Shown here one piece after another: positions 9,309 to 19,126 of a DNA stretch of 64,000 nucleotides. The notes under the pieces are model-generated. The model did no database searches. It had not been told where the DNA came from and saw only the letters and a program-made list of their open reading frames with translations. Within the stretch, counting starts at the first letter, position 1; each line of letters begins with the position of its first letter. The translations under genes and the position numbers were made by a program. Source of the stretch: Phytomonas francai (taxonomy: Eukaryota; Euglenozoa; Kinetoplastea; Trypanosomatida; Trypanosomatidae); NCBI GenBank assembly GCA_001766655.1, contig MJCC01000001.1, positions 1,073,532-1,137,531 of the forward strand. Reading direction: 5' to 3'.

Positions 9309-10025
9309 CTATGCGATGTTAAACCGTACCTTACGATTTAACGAGCGCATACGGAGACTGGACTCCAGCGAGGCTCGAAGATCCTCGTGCGGGAGGCCGA
9401 TGAGCTCGAGCGCGCGCAAAACCCGCCCAATATCGACCTCGCTCATCGAATCCGCAATCCTCCCGGCGCGCGTCCCGAGCTCGAGGTAAAAGTTCTTTCC
9501 CGCGGTATGCTTCTTGGTGAGGTCTTCCTCCTTCGCGGGATTCGACGCGCCCTCGGCGGACTTCTCGGGTGGCTCGCGCACGTTCCCGTCGTACCGCAGC
9601 ATCGCGTAGGCGAGCATCAAGGAGCTGATCTCGCGCCCGCCGAGGAGGTCGACCTCGCGGACGCACAAAGGGGCCGCGCGCACGAGCAGCTCGACCGCCT
9701 CGTGGGTGTGGACCTCAAAGAAGATAATGGCCGCGCAGAGCGCGGCCATATCCCGCACCCGGAGCCGCGCCGCGGCGTCCCTGGCCAAGTCGCCGATCAG
9801 CTGCTGGGCGTAGGCCTTTCCGAGGCCGAAAGGGAGGCGCAGGGCGCCTCGGTCGGCGCCGAGCCCGCCGAGCGCGCCCCCCTCCCCCGTCGTCGTCGCC
9901 GTCATGCAGCGCCGGACGACGTCGATGCGCTGCGCGGGGGCGAGCGCGCGGCCGCCGTCCGGGCGCGCGAGGAGGGCCCGGAGGCACCACTCCTCGGCGC
10001 GCATTTCCTCCCCCCCCATTTCCTC
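9309..10025 (-). CDS. C-terminal part of a helical-repeat protein, interrupted by assembly gap
   Basis: Open from the gap edge to a TAG at 9311-9309, about 238 codons, with no stop at the gap side, so the true start may lie in the N run; an internal ATG is at 10019-10017. The sequence is alpha-helical with repeating patterns such as AALCAAIIFFEVHTHEAVELL and REISSLMLAYAMLRYDG, like the pentatricopeptide/octotricopeptide/FASTK class of organellar RNA-binding or ribosome-assembly proteins common in kinetoplastid mitochondria. That class is an inference from the pattern. The N-terminal fragment beyond the gap (11067-10778) looks like a mitochondrial presequence, but its frame differs by one base across the gap as drawn. 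Confidence 0.6.
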   Translation of the reverse strand, partial: EEMGGEEMRAEEWCLRALLARPDGGRALAPAQRIDVVRRCMTATTTGEGGALGGLGADRGALRLPFGLGKAYAQQLIGDLARDAAARLRVRDMAALCAAIIFFEVHTHEAVELLVRAAPLCVREVDLLGGREISSLMLAYAMLRYDGNVREPPEKSAEGASNPAKEEDLTKKHTAGKNFYLELGTRAGRIADSMSEVDIGRVLRALELIGLPHEDLRASLESSLRMRSLNRKVRFNIA

Positions 10026-10777
10026 NNNNNNNNNNNNNNNNNNNNNNNNNNNNNNNNNNNNNNNNNNNNNNNNNNNNNNNNNNNNNNNNNNNNNNNNNNN
10101 NNNNNNNNNNNNNNNNNNNNNNNNNNNNNNNNNNNNNNNNNNNNNNNNNNNNNNNNNNNNNNNNNNNNNNNNNNNNNNNNNNNNNNNNNNNNNNNNNNNN
10201 NNNNNNNNNNNNNNNNNNNNNNNNNNNNNNNNNNNNNNNNNNNNNNNNNNNNNNNNNNNNNNNNNNNNNNNNNNNNNNNNNNNNNNNNNNNNNNNNNNNN
10301 NNNNNNNNNNNNNNNNNNNNNNNNNNNNNNNNNNNNNNNNNNNNNNNNNNNNNNNNNNNNNNNNNNNNNNNNNNNNNNNNNNNNNNNNNNNNNNNNNNNN
10401 NNNNNNNNNNNNNNNNNNNNNNNNNNNNNNNNNNNNNNNNNNNNNNNNNNNNNNNNNNNNNNNNNNNNNNNNNNNNNNNNNNNNNNNNNNNNNNNNNNNN
10501 NNNNNNNNNNNNNNNNNNNNNNNNNNNNNNNNNNNNNNNNNNNNNNNNNNNNNNNNNNNNNNNNNNNNNNNNNNNNNNNNNNNNNNNNNNNNNNNNNNNN
10601 NNNNNNNNNNNNNNNNNNNNNNNNNNNNNNNNNNNNNNNNNNNNNNNNNNNNNNNNNNNNNNNNNNNNNNNNNNNNNNNNNNNNNNNNNNNNNNNNNNNN
10701 NNNNNNNNNNNNNNNNNNNNNNNNNNNNNNNNNNNNNNNNNNNNNNNNNNNNNNNNNNNNNNNNNNNNNNNNNNNNN
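10026..10777. other. Assembly gap (752 N)
   Basis: Run of N. The left flank carries an imperfect duplicate (CATTTCCTC at 10002 and again at 10017), and the right flank begins with a G run and GC-rich palindromic bases, both typical of sequence that stalls assembly. Confidence 0.99.
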
Positions 10778-11067
10778 GGGGGGCGCGGCGCCCCCTGACC
10801 GCCCCGCGCGGAGGCCGGCGGCGCCAGCCCTACGGGCGCCGATTCGCCCGTGTAGGGGCGATTCAGCTGGTGTAAATAAACACGAAAGGCGTCGCGGATT
10901 TCCTCTTGCTCCGCCGAAGGAGCCCTTTGTGCCCGATACACCCCTCCCCTCGAGGGCGAGAACGAATCTTTCGAGGAAGTAGGATGCGCATAGCGCGCTG
11001 CCGTAGCGTCAAATCCCCACCATCTTCCCGCGATGCAAACCCATTTAGTCGGGCAAACCCTTCGCAT
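10778..11067 (-). CDS. N-terminal part of the gap-interrupted gene, probable mitochondrial presequence
   Basis: Open frame from ATG 11067-11065 into the gap, 96 codons visible; the longer TTG start is discounted. The first ~35 residues are Arg/Ala/aromatic-rich with no acidic residue (MRRVCPTKWVCIAGRW), like a mitochondrial import sequence. They are followed by a helix EEQEEIRDAFRVYLHQL-like segment with a Gly/Pro-rich linker. An acceptor tract (11190-11170) and AG 11159-11158 give a 90-base leader. Most simply this and 9309-10025 are one gene, but the N-run length does not keep them in one frame, so either the gap size is wrong or two genes are present. Confidence 0.55.
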
Positions 11068-12226
11068 TACAGAAATATGCCTAAATCGCGTCAATAAACT
11101 TCTCCCACCTGCTTTTCTACCTTTTTATTCATCTATTTATGATTGCACCTTCACCTTCTAAACGAGATTCGAGAAGAAAAAAATGAAAGCGGAGTCGATG
11201 ATACTCCTATTATGCTGGTTTTGCTAAAGGTGGCTTTCTTTTCGGAAGAAAGTGAATTTTCAATCGTCCTCCCCACTGGTATTTAGATAGAGGATATCTC
11301 TATAATTTTATACAACGCAGAAACACACAAATAAAGATAATGAACAAGAGTTTTAATCAAACCGAATAAGCGCATAGCATTCGGGTTTAGCAGTACGATA
11401 AAGGTCCTGAAGCGTACGCAAGATGCACAGGGTCCTTCCCACATTGATGCCGCCGCTTTTATCATATTTATCCCATTTTAACTCCAATTTTCCCTCGTTT
11501 GATGGATAAATCAACCACTGTGCTAAGCTCAACCCAGCGAGAAAAAGAAAATGCACAAAAATATGAAACCTATTATTAAATATGTAGTAGAAAGTCTCCA
11601 ATAATCATCTTCCAAAAAAAAAAATACCATAATTTCCCATTCGATATCATCTCTTCTGATCCAGAAGCGTAGAAACCACAGGAAAAAGTCAAAACATGGA
11701 ATATAATGGATTCTACGCAAACGTCAAAATAAAAAAACGACATTGAATAGACAGCACAATATTTTAAAAACCTTCTGTGAGAACTTCGACAGATCCTTTG
11801 CCGCACTCATAGGAAAAGGAACAACGAGTAAAAGCAATGTAAGCTTCCTATCAACGGCGCGCACGTATGCGGATATACATATATATATTCCCATATATTT
11901 CAAGTATCACATACCTTAGAGAAGGATTCAAAACTCGAAATGCATTTTTCCCACATTTTCTCTTCCGTCTCTCTTTTTAAGGTTATTTTCTTGGGAAGAA
12001 TAATTTGGAAAATATACAATCGACAGAGCACATGGGAAAAGGAAAAAGGACAATCCTAGTAGTCAGTATTATTATTGCTAATAAAAGAAATTCACCCCTG
12101 ACTGTGATCTTTAGTCAGCTGGGATTTAAAAAAAGATTGTTTAAAGATTTTTTTTTAATGTGGGGACTCTCTTCGGAAGCGAATCGCAGCAAGCGCCTTC
12201 ATATGAGATCTACTACTTAATCCTTT

Positions 12227-12258
<32 letters not shown>

Positions 12259-12429
12259 TCCAGCTTCCTCTCTCTCCTGTCAGTACCCTATTCGCATCTA
12301 TTTCTTTTTTACCATGTACTAAAGAGACCCTTTCTCCACCATTACTGCTCTTTTTTCATTTATTTTCTCTCTCCGTCCCTCTCTCCCCTTAATGCAGATA
12401 AATACTTCGTTCATTCCCGAACCACTCCC
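11068..12429. other. Long spacer with a coding-like minus-strand fragment
   Basis: AT-rich 1.36 kb. At 11601-11353 on the minus strand, 82 codons read like a small membrane protein (hydrophobic segment, then a charged tail ending YALIRFD), but there is no ATG in frame and a TGA lies two codons upstream. Pyrimidine-rich plus-strand DNA and a C22 tract sit at 12237-12420. Confidence 0.5.
12237..12258 (+). repeat. C22 homopolymer
   Basis: Twenty-two C on the plus strand (G22 in the sense of the minus-strand transcript), 171 bases past the CK2 alpha stop codon. Confidence 0.85.
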
Positions 12430-13620
12430 TTAGGTGGAGACAAAAGGGTATCGCTCGTCCGAACTGCACGCCATGGCCCTTCGGACGGGTTCGAAGTACG
12501 GATGTAGCATCGCCTCATCCGCCCGAATCCGATCCTGGTGGTCAAACTGAAGCATCCTATCGAGCAAATCGAGCGCGACCGGATTGCATAAATTCACGTT
12601 GAAGGGTTTCACAAACTGCTTCCACCCGCAATGCCCGGGCCGCATCCCCTCGATGGTCCCTACGAGCCCGTGTGGGATATGCGCGTTGTACTTGGCCACG
12701 TACCGCCGCAAGGCGTCGGTGCCGAAGACGGACGTGATCCGGAGGAGCTGGTTTTCGTTGTCGCTGCCGTTAAAGAAAGGCTCGATTTTGAAGAGCATCC
12801 CGGCAAATACGCAGCCGAGGCTCCAGATATCCAGCCCGAAGTCGTACTGCCGATGGCCGAGGAGGAGCTCCGGGCCCTTGTAGTGCCGCGTGGCCACCCC
12901 GCAGTTGAGGGACTCCCCGTGCAGGTAGTACTCCGCGAGGCCCCAGTCGATCACGCGCAGGATGCGGTGCTTGTGGTCGATCATGATGTTGTGCGGCTTG
13001 ATATCGCGATGGAAGATGCCGCGGCGGTGCGCAAAGTCGAGGGTGCGCAGGATCTCGTAGAAGTAGTAGCGAATGTCGAAGTCCTCGAGCAGGGATTTGT
13101 TCATCAACCAGCGCAGGTTCACCGGGTTCTCGACGTACTCGGTGACCAACACGATCGTGTTCGTCTTGGTCTCCTGCAAGACGTCGAGCAGCCGAACCAC
13201 ATTCGGGCCCCCGCATAAATTCTGCAAAATCGAAATCTCCCGCTGGATTTTCCGATAGCGGACCGGCTTAAGGATCTTTAACACACACACACGGCCCGTC
13301 GTGCGATTCCAACCGCGGAAAACCTCCGAGTACTTCCCCTGCCCAATCTTCTGATGGATGTCGTAGGAGTCGAGGTCGTGGTTGAAATCGATCTCGGTGC
13401 GCTCGTAATCCCAGTACGACATGGGTAACTCCTTGCAGACCATCCAAAAGGGATGCGAATACGCCTTTTCGCTGGAAAGCGATTTTCCTCCTCCATCTCT
13501 TTCGATTTCCCTTTCTTTTGGGGTGGGGTTGAATTTTGATGTTTCGGAGAGGGACAGGACATTGGAAGCGGTTTTGCTATTTGACGTGCCAGAGTATGCG
13601 AGCTTCATCCGCTGGATCAT
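12430..13620 (-). CDS. CK2A: Casein kinase 2 catalytic subunit (alpha)
   Basis: 396 residues from ATG 13620-13618; another in-frame ATG is at codon 5. CK2 alpha is a constitutively active acidophilic Ser/Thr kinase of nucleus, cytoplasm and flagellum. Diagnostic features: glycine loop GQGKYS (93-98), catalytic lysine 115 in CVLKILKPV, the basic substrate-binding cluster after it (KPVRYRKIQRE, 118-128), HRDIKPHN (204-211), the CK2-specific DWG in place of DFG (225-227), and GPELLL. The C-lobe segment GMRPGHCGWKQFV differs from animal CK2. An N-terminal extension of ~65 residues with Ser/Lys-rich composition precedes the conserved SYWDYE start; such extensions occur in one of the two trypanosomatid CK2 alpha paralogues. 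The acceptor is less clear: tract around 13905-13868, AG 13860-13859. Confidence 0.92.
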   Translation of the reverse strand: MIQRMKLAYSGTSNSKTASNVLSLSETSKFNPTPKEREIERDGGGKSLSSEKAYSHPFWMVCKELPMSYWDYERTEIDFNHDLDSYDIHQKIGQGKYSEVFRGWNRTTGRVCVLKILKPVRYRKIQREISILQNLCGGPNVVRLLDVLQETKTNTIVLVTEYVENPVNLRWLMNKSLLEDFDIRYYFYEILRTLDFAHRRGIFHRDIKPHNIMIDHKHRILRVIDWGLAEYYLHGESLNCGVATRHYKGPELLLGHRQYDFGLDIWSLGCVFAGMLFKIEPFFNGSDNENQLLRITSVFGTDALRRYVAKYNAHIPHGLVGTIEGMRPGHCGWKQFVKPFNVNLCNPVALDLLDRMLQFDHQDRIRADEAMLHPYFEPVRRAMACSSDERYPFVST

Positions 13621-14077
13621 CCGCCACTACCCCCACGTTTCCCTCTTTCGAAGCGCGCTGCAAAAGCACAGCGGAGGGGAATAAAATGTGAACCCCACAA
13701 AGTTCTCCCTTTTAGTATCGAAGTTTCAATAAAGTTAGTATTCCGACTAAATTGGGATTAAATAACAACAAGCTGCAGATGGTTTCAAAAGAGCTCTGAA
13801 GGTAACACGTGATGCGCTGCTTGTCAGATCCCTTTTTTTTCCTACCCACACTTTGCGCCTCACACCAAAGGAGGAAAAGAGGTTCTAAAAAGGGGGAAAC
13901 TAAGAAATCACGAACTTGGTGGAATAGTGCTTAATGAAATCACCTAAAAAAACACGAACGACAGACAAGAGAAAAAATGCTTCCCTTGGTAATGTTTGTT
14001 TATATGCCTACCTATAGCTTGTCGAAATTCCTTCAAGATTCCTACCCTATGGTTTTTTTGTTTGTTTGTTTTTTTTT

Positions 14078-14091
14078 GGGGGGGGGGGGGG
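14078..14091 (+). repeat. G14 homopolymer
   Basis: Fourteen G on the plus strand directly after a T-rich run with TTTG repeats. Confidence 0.8.
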
Positions 14092-14983
14092 AGGGTCACA
14101 GAGAATACGAACGACAGGAAGTTATGGGAAAATAATATAGGAGAAAACCTTGCCGCGATGCAGCTACAGGGAGATAGACGCAGATACAGAATGGAAGGAA
14201 CAAGAAAGATAGGAATAAGGGAGACTCCCTGGAGAGAGACAGAGAGAAAAGGGGAGAGGAGGAAGGCAGGCAAGAAGAAACTTCTCTGCAAGAATACCCA
14301 GCTAATGGAGGGTCAGACAAGGTATTTATAGGTATATAGAAGCCTCTACACGCACGTAAAAATTAAGAAGACGGCAAGAATAAAAAGGTGTCTTCATTAA
14401 TATTGAGAATTCGCAATTATTCTTATTTAACACTAGCCAACGTCAAAGCGCTGCCTCAAAAGGCAGGACAATATGAAAAAGAAAAAAAATCAATTAATAG
14501 CAACAAAAAAGGTATAGAATTACGACCCTGGACCTAGCATCCTCGTCTTCCATATTTGCCTCCATTTTTTATCATTGGGTAGCTTGGACTCTTTAACGCA
14601 CCTAATAACAAATATTCATCTGATCATTCCTTATCTAAACGATAATTTAGACATTTAGCCAAACCGTCCCATTAGCTTAAGCGCTTTTTATAGCCCCTGT
14701 CTTCTTAGCAAACACACAGAACAATGGAAAGACGCCAAGCGAAGCGAATCTCGAGATTCATTCTCGCATCAATAGAAATCCGTAGGGAAGGCGCGAAGAA
14801 AATAACGCCCCCCTCCCACTTCCTCCCATACTCACAAGTCAAATGAGAGGAAAAAGTCGATCCATATTTTGTAAAAAAAAAAAAAAATGGAATCAAAATG
14901 CTACTATACATTATTCCCACATCCTGTTTTTTTTCTCCTCTTTCCTCTTCTTCCGATTTGCTTGCTTCAGCGTCCTCTCCTTC

Positions 14984-14985
<2 letters not shown>

Positions 14986-15019
<34 letters not shown>
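14986..15019. repeat. (AC)17 microsatellite
   Basis: Perfect AC alternation of 34 bases in the 3' flank of RPN6. Confidence 0.9.
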
Positions 15020-15020
<1 letters not shown>

Positions 15021-15124
15021 GGCTCTCTCGCTCTATCCGATCCCTTGACGAAGGTTATGATACACCCTCCTTCAAACGCCTGCTTGTTGGCTGCTTTCTG
15101 TAATTCACCGGCGCCCACCCTTTT

Positions 15125-16591
15125 CTACTTCTTTTTCGCGGGCTCCTTGGTCTCTTTGGCGGCGGCGGGGGCGGGGGCCGCCGCGCGGCGCTTCGCGAGC
15201 GTCTCCTCGACGAGCCCGTCGAACTTGCCGGCGACCTTGTCGAAGAGGGCGGAGACGAGCGCGTCGTAGGCCTCGATAACGCGCAGGGCGTCCTGGTGCA
15301 GCGTCGTCCGCTCCCGCGCGCGCGCGGCGGCCTCGTCGGCGGCGTTCTCGCAAAACTCGCGCGGGTCGCCGTCGGCGGGGTCGTCGTCGTCGAGGACGAC
15401 GAGGCAGCGGTGGCGCTGGTCGACGATGCCGCGGAGCTTGCGGTCGAGGATGAGCTGCGAGAGCCGCGCCTCGACGACGTCGACGCCGAGCGCGAGCAGC
15501 CCGGCGAGGTGGGCGAGTTGGACCCGGTTGTAGGGCGCGACGAGCCGCAGGAGGTGGCGCTCGAGGAGGCCGTCGTAGAGGACCCCGAGCTGCCGCCGCA
15601 CGACCGCGTCCTGGAGGAGGGCGTCGGGGCCGGCCCGCCCGCCCTCGCGCGCGAGGACGGCGTTGAAGGCGTGGGTGTCCCGCCCCGCGTGGGCCCGCGC
15701 GATCGCGCGGAGCGCCGCGACGTCGTCGCCGCCGTACGCGAGGACGTCCTTCATCGCGAGCAGCCCCGCGAGCTCGTCCGGGCGGTCCACGGCGATCGCG
15801 GAGAGGAGGAGGTAGCGGAGCGCGCGGCGCGCCTGCACGGCGCGGTCGGGAAGCTGGTGGAAGCCCTCGAAGGCCTCGAAGAGGTACGAGAAGGCCGTCT
15901 TGTGGTCCTGCTCGTCGGCGTGCAGGACGCCGGACTGGAGGTCGATCTCGGCCTGCGCGAGCGGGGGGCAGTAGATGCTGTTCGCCGTCGTGCGCGCGGC
16001 CACCAGCGCCGCCCGCGCCTTCGCCGCGTTCCGGATCGAGTAGTGGATCTTGCTCTCCAGGAGGTGGAGGTCGAGCAGAAGCACACGGTCGTCGAGGCGG
16101 CGGACCTCGTGCAGGAGGCCCATCAGCGTCCCCAGCGCCTCCCGCGGCCGCCCCTGCTCGAAAAGAACCTCGGCGAGGCGGAGCTGGAGGCGGTGCCGCA
16201 GGAACGTCCGCTTCTCCGCCCGCGCCCACTGGATCGTCTCCAGGCAGAGCGCGCGCTGACGCTCGAGCGAGACCCCGCAGTGCACGATCCGCTCGAAGAG
16301 CTTGCGCACCATATTCGTCGTCTTCGACTTGGGCAAGAGGACAAAAAAGGGGCGAATGCGCGTCAAAAGGTCGACAAGATCCTCACCCTGCCCCGTCGCG
16401 CCGAGGATCTCCGCCAGGCGGTAGATCGCCTGCTCCTTCGCGCGAATCTCATCAACCTCGTCCGGCTCGAGGGGTTTGTCGGAGTAGACAATTTTATGGA
16501 GGAGCTCGCAGGCCTTGCTGCGATCCCCCTGGGCGTAGTAGCTCTCGGCCTGCTCCAGCTCTGCCTGAAGACTCGCTTCCTCCAAAGACAT
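15125..16591 (-). CDS. RPN6: 26S proteasome lid subunit RPN6 (PSMD11)
   Basis: 488 residues from ATG 16591-16589. A longer GTG-started frame is rejected because it crosses the splice acceptor. RPN6 is a PCI-domain lid subunit that clamps the regulatory particle to the core. Residues 135-260 match the family closely: RLAEVLFEQGRPREALGTL, LLESKIHYSIRNAAKARAAL, ARTTANSIYCPP (199-210) and HKTAFSYLFEAFEGF. The PCI part shows LGVLYDGLLERHLLRLVAPYNRVQL (335-359) and winged-helix LSQLILDRKLRGIVDQ (377-392). The C-terminus ends in a Lys/Ala-rich tail. It is longer than human PSMD11 (422), partly from an acidic DDDD loop near 401-404 and the tail. Very GC-rich, so the complementary strand carries a long false frame. 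Confidence 0.93.
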   Translation of the reverse strand: MSLEEASLQAELEQAESYYAQGDRSKACELLHKIVYSDKPLEPDEVDEIRAKEQAIYRLAEILGATGQGEDLVDLLTRIRPFFVLLPKSKTTNMVRKLFERIVHCGVSLERQRALCLETIQWARAEKRTFLRHRLQLRLAEVLFEQGRPREALGTLMGLLHEVRRLDDRVLLLDLHLLESKIHYSIRNAAKARAALVAARTTANSIYCPPLAQAEIDLQSGVLHADEQDHKTAFSYLFEAFEGFHQLPDRAVQARRALRYLLLSAIAVDRPDELAGLLAMKDVLAYGGDDVAALRAIARAHAGRDTHAFNAVLAREGGRAGPDALLQDAVVRRQLGVLYDGLLERHLLRLVAPYNRVQLAHLAGLLALGVDVVEARLSQLILDRKLRGIVDQRHRCLVVLDDDDPADGDPREFCENAADEAAARARERTTLHQDALRVIEAYDALVSALFDKVAGKFDGLVEETLAKRRAAAPAPAAAKETKEPAKKK

Positions 16592-17290
16592 CGGACACGT
16601 AGGCGGCACAATAATTCTTGGACACGTCCACCTTTTGGAATAAAAAACTGAAAAAAAAAAGAAAGGAAAGGAAGAGCGGCGATGGCGATCGAAGACGAGG
16701 TGTGCGATAGTATAACTGGGTTTAGGCACCTAAAGTAAGACAAAAAAACAGGTCGTGTAAAAAATTGAAAGCGAAGCCGCAACTAAGACGACGCTTTTTC
16801 CCTTTTCTCTTTGTTTTTTAACTACCCAAGAAATGGAAGGATTAACAAGCATCCAGAGAGAGGGAGAGAGGGGATAGGAATAGACTTTGTAGTTTACCAG
16901 GAAAGCACAACAATATGATTTCTTCATAATACATTCTGATATTTTTACCCTGTTAATATGTTATTTGACGATGAAATGTTTAAAACATTCCCACCCCCAA
17001 CCCACACACACACACATATATAAGCCTGTTGAGATTGTTATTATGCAAAACTTTACGTGAAGAATATCCTAAATGCACACAAATGGCATGCAATCAGTGT
17101 TTCCGGCAGACACCTTTACTTGATGGATTTCGTTGATCAATTCGGACTCCCACAAAACTTCCAAGGAGCGAATTGAAAAGGAAACCACCACAGCATGCCA
17201 ACGCGCAAAGCCATGGAAAACTTTCGCTCACTGCTCTCATCCCGCATCGGCACTAAATCTGAAGGAGAAATTCTTTCAATAGAAGGCCTC
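16592..17290. other. Spacer between RPN6 and TRM7
   Basis: Holds the RPN6 acceptor and otherwise AT-rich DNA with a second purine run on the plus strand (16853-16878). Positions 17050-17290 have mixed composition but no recognisable gene. Confidence 0.55.
16648..16680 (-). promoter_or_regulatory. Putative trans-splice acceptor of RPN6
   Basis: On the minus strand 16680-16651 reads as an almost pure C/T tract ending in T10 and then CAG, with the AG at 16649-16648. The resulting leader is 56 bases. This is the clearest acceptor in the window and fixes the RPN6 start at 16591. Confidence 0.75.
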
Positions 17291-18553
17291 TTAAATCACC
17301 GTTGTGGACAGATAAGGAGCCATTAGTGGGGGTTGAACAGGGGAAAGGACCTCGACGCCCTCCTCAAGGTCATAGCACATATCGGCATCATACCCAGAGA
17401 GATCCCCGCACGAGAGAAAGGGAAGAATAACCCGCGGGCCTACCCCTCCTACCTCACGCGAGGTTCCGCACGGCTCCTCATTTTCCCTCATTTTAGACCC
17501 GGCGGGGCCGCTAAATCCTGCCGCGTAGACGTAATCCGGCGTGGGCACGGCCTCCGGTGCCACCGTGAAGACAACGCCGCCATCGATCTCGCTATCCAGC
17601 TCTCCCTCCTTGGGATTCGGGTTCGGCGTGGTCGCCCCCCGATCGCCTGTCAAAAAGCGCGGGACGTAGCCCTCCGGCATGAAAAAGCCCTGGCAAACTA
17701 AAAACCCCTCCATCGACGCGTTTCGCGAAGACTTTGGCTTCACCACACGGACCTCGCGAAAGAAGGCCTCGCACTTCGCGATGAGAAAGCCGGTATTCGG
17801 GCCGCGGAAGATCTTCGAAACGAAGCTTCCGCTGGGGCGTAAGACGAAGGTTGTGAGGTTCAGCGCGGCGAGGAGGAGGTGGTGCTGGAGATACTCGTCG
17901 AGCTCGTGCATTCCGGTGACGTCTGGGGCCCCATCGCACACCACAAGCTCCGCCCTGCCCTCCCAAAACTCCCTTTTCTCCTCTTTCTTCTCCTCCGTCG
18001 CTCTCTTTTTACCCGCATCTTCTTCTTTTTCGTCCGACAAGGAGGGCGAGGAGGAAACGCCGTGCTCGTTGAGCAGGCGAATAATTTCGCGCGCGGTCGC
18101 CGCGCTGGTGATATCGCCCTGGAGAACACAAACCCCCTCAATTGGGGCCATCTCCTGAAGATCAACCGCTATGATCACCGGACGACAACGACGGTTCGGA
18201 TTATTATTCCTATTACTATGCGTATTGCTAGCATGATCCCGACAGCCCTCCTCTGCGCCGTCGACCGCATTCCCGCTCTCGCCTTTCGGATTGGAAGCCC
18301 CCTCCTCCTGCCGGGTTCGCTTTTCCCCTTCGACTTCGGCCGTACGGCCGGAAAAAAGTTTCGCGGCGAGCACCTGCGACCAGCTCCCGGGCGCCGCGCA
18401 TAAATCCACCACCCCCGTCGTAATGCGCGCCGCGTCGAGGATGTTAAACTCCTCGTGAATCTGAAGAAGTTTGTAGGCACTCCGCGCACGATAGCCCTCC
18501 TCCTTGGCCTTGCGGTAGTAGATATCCCGCTTGTCTTTCGATGTGCGGCCCAT
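17291..18553 (-). CDS. TRM7: tRNA 2'-O-ribose methyltransferase TRM7/FTSJ1
   Basis: 420 residues from ATG 18553-18551, which begins MGRTSKDKRDIYYR as in the family; a longer GTG-started frame is rejected. TRM7 uses SAM to methylate the 2'-OH of anticodon-loop nucleotides 32 and 34. The SAM motif is DLCAAPGSWSQV (50-61). The catalytic K-D-K-E tetrad is complete: K28 (RSAYKLL), D207 (VVCDGAPD), K247 (FVSKIFR) and E282 (SMEGF). KPKSSRNAS and the C-terminal ILPFLSCGDLSGYDAD are TRM7-like rather than RRMJ/SPB1. Human FTSJ1 is about 329 residues. The extra length is two low-complexity insertions, about 70-124 and 166-199, both between core strands. Acceptor tract 18683-18654 and AG 18648-18647 give a 93-base leader. 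Confidence 0.93.
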   Translation of the reverse strand: MGRTSKDKRDIYYRKAKEEGYRARSAYKLLQIHEEFNILDAARITTGVVDLCAAPGSWSQVLAAKLFSGRTAEVEGEKRTRQEEGASNPKGESGNAVDGAEEGCRDHASNTHSNRNNNPNRRCRPVIIAVDLQEMAPIEGVCVLQGDITSAATAREIIRLLNEHGVSSSPSLSDEKEEDAGKKRATEEKKEEKREFWEGRAELVVCDGAPDVTGMHELDEYLQHHLLLAALNLTTFVLRPSGSFVSKIFRGPNTGFLIAKCEAFFREVRVVKPKSSRNASMEGFLVCQGFFMPEGYVPRFLTGDRGATTPNPNPKEGELDSEIDGGVVFTVAPEAVPTPDYVYAAGFSGPAGSKMRENEEPCGTSREVGGVGPRVILPFLSCGDLSGYDADMCYDLEEGVEVLSPVQPPLMAPYLSTTVI

Positions 18554-19126
18554 TTTTGGATTAAAATGATGGAATAATAATATGGTAATTTCCTCCAACA
18601 GCACAGCCCCTACGGCTATTAAAATGGTGAGTGTGTTGGTGGTGATCTAGGCCCAGTGAGGGGAAAAGGGAAAGGAAAACGGGCAGTAGTCCCTTTTTAT
18701 TTTTTATTTTGAATGGGAGATAATTACGGGAAATAGAAATCACTAAAGGAAAAAAGGTAACATAACAAAACCACCTGGATTTCCCCTCCTAAAGGGGGGA
18801 TGAAGATGAGAGGTGTGTATGCCCAGCTTAATCTAAATGAAACAAGTTGCGCTACCTCCTTTACAAAGGGGGGTGCACACAGACAAAAAGAGTCTCTATC
18901 TTAAGTATTTACTTTTGTCAAATTTAAATTAACTTCATCATGGAGCTTTTTTTTTTTAAGAACCTTACCTCAGACCCCTTCCTGTTCGCATGAGATGAGG
19001 GGCTATTGGTAGTGCTATAGTGCGAATAGAAAAAGTATAGGGACATTCACATTTCAAAAAAAAAAAAAGAATTCTCGTTATTGTTCTCCTTTATTTACTA
19101 GTTCAAAAAGTGGGGTCTAATTTCGT
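18554..19126. other. Spacer between TRM7 and UBC9
   Basis: Contains the TRM7 acceptor (AG 18648-18647), an A-rich run at 19057-19068 and a T-rich run at 18949-18957. No gene seen. Confidence 0.55.

Larger units (their letters stand above)
13621..15124. other. Long spacer between CK2 alpha and RPN6
   Basis: 1.5 kb without a convincing gene. It contains a G14 run (14078-14091), a second strong sense-strand pyrimidine tract (about 14290-14195) that is not followed by an obvious gene, a small hairpin CTGCCT-CAAA-AGGCAG (14451-14466) and a CA microsatellite (14986-15019). The extra tract could serve an unrecognised small transcript. Confidence 0.5.

Noticed and set aside
13944..14291. 115-codon minus-strand frame, Ser/Leu/Phe-rich
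   Set aside because: It is the translation of a pyrimidine tract and a C run, so its composition reflects splice-signal DNA rather than a protein.
15296..16651. 451-codon plus-strand frame opposite RPN6
   Set aside because: Antisense shadow produced by GC-rich codon use; the minus strand encodes an unmistakable RPN6 and all other genes here are on the minus strand.
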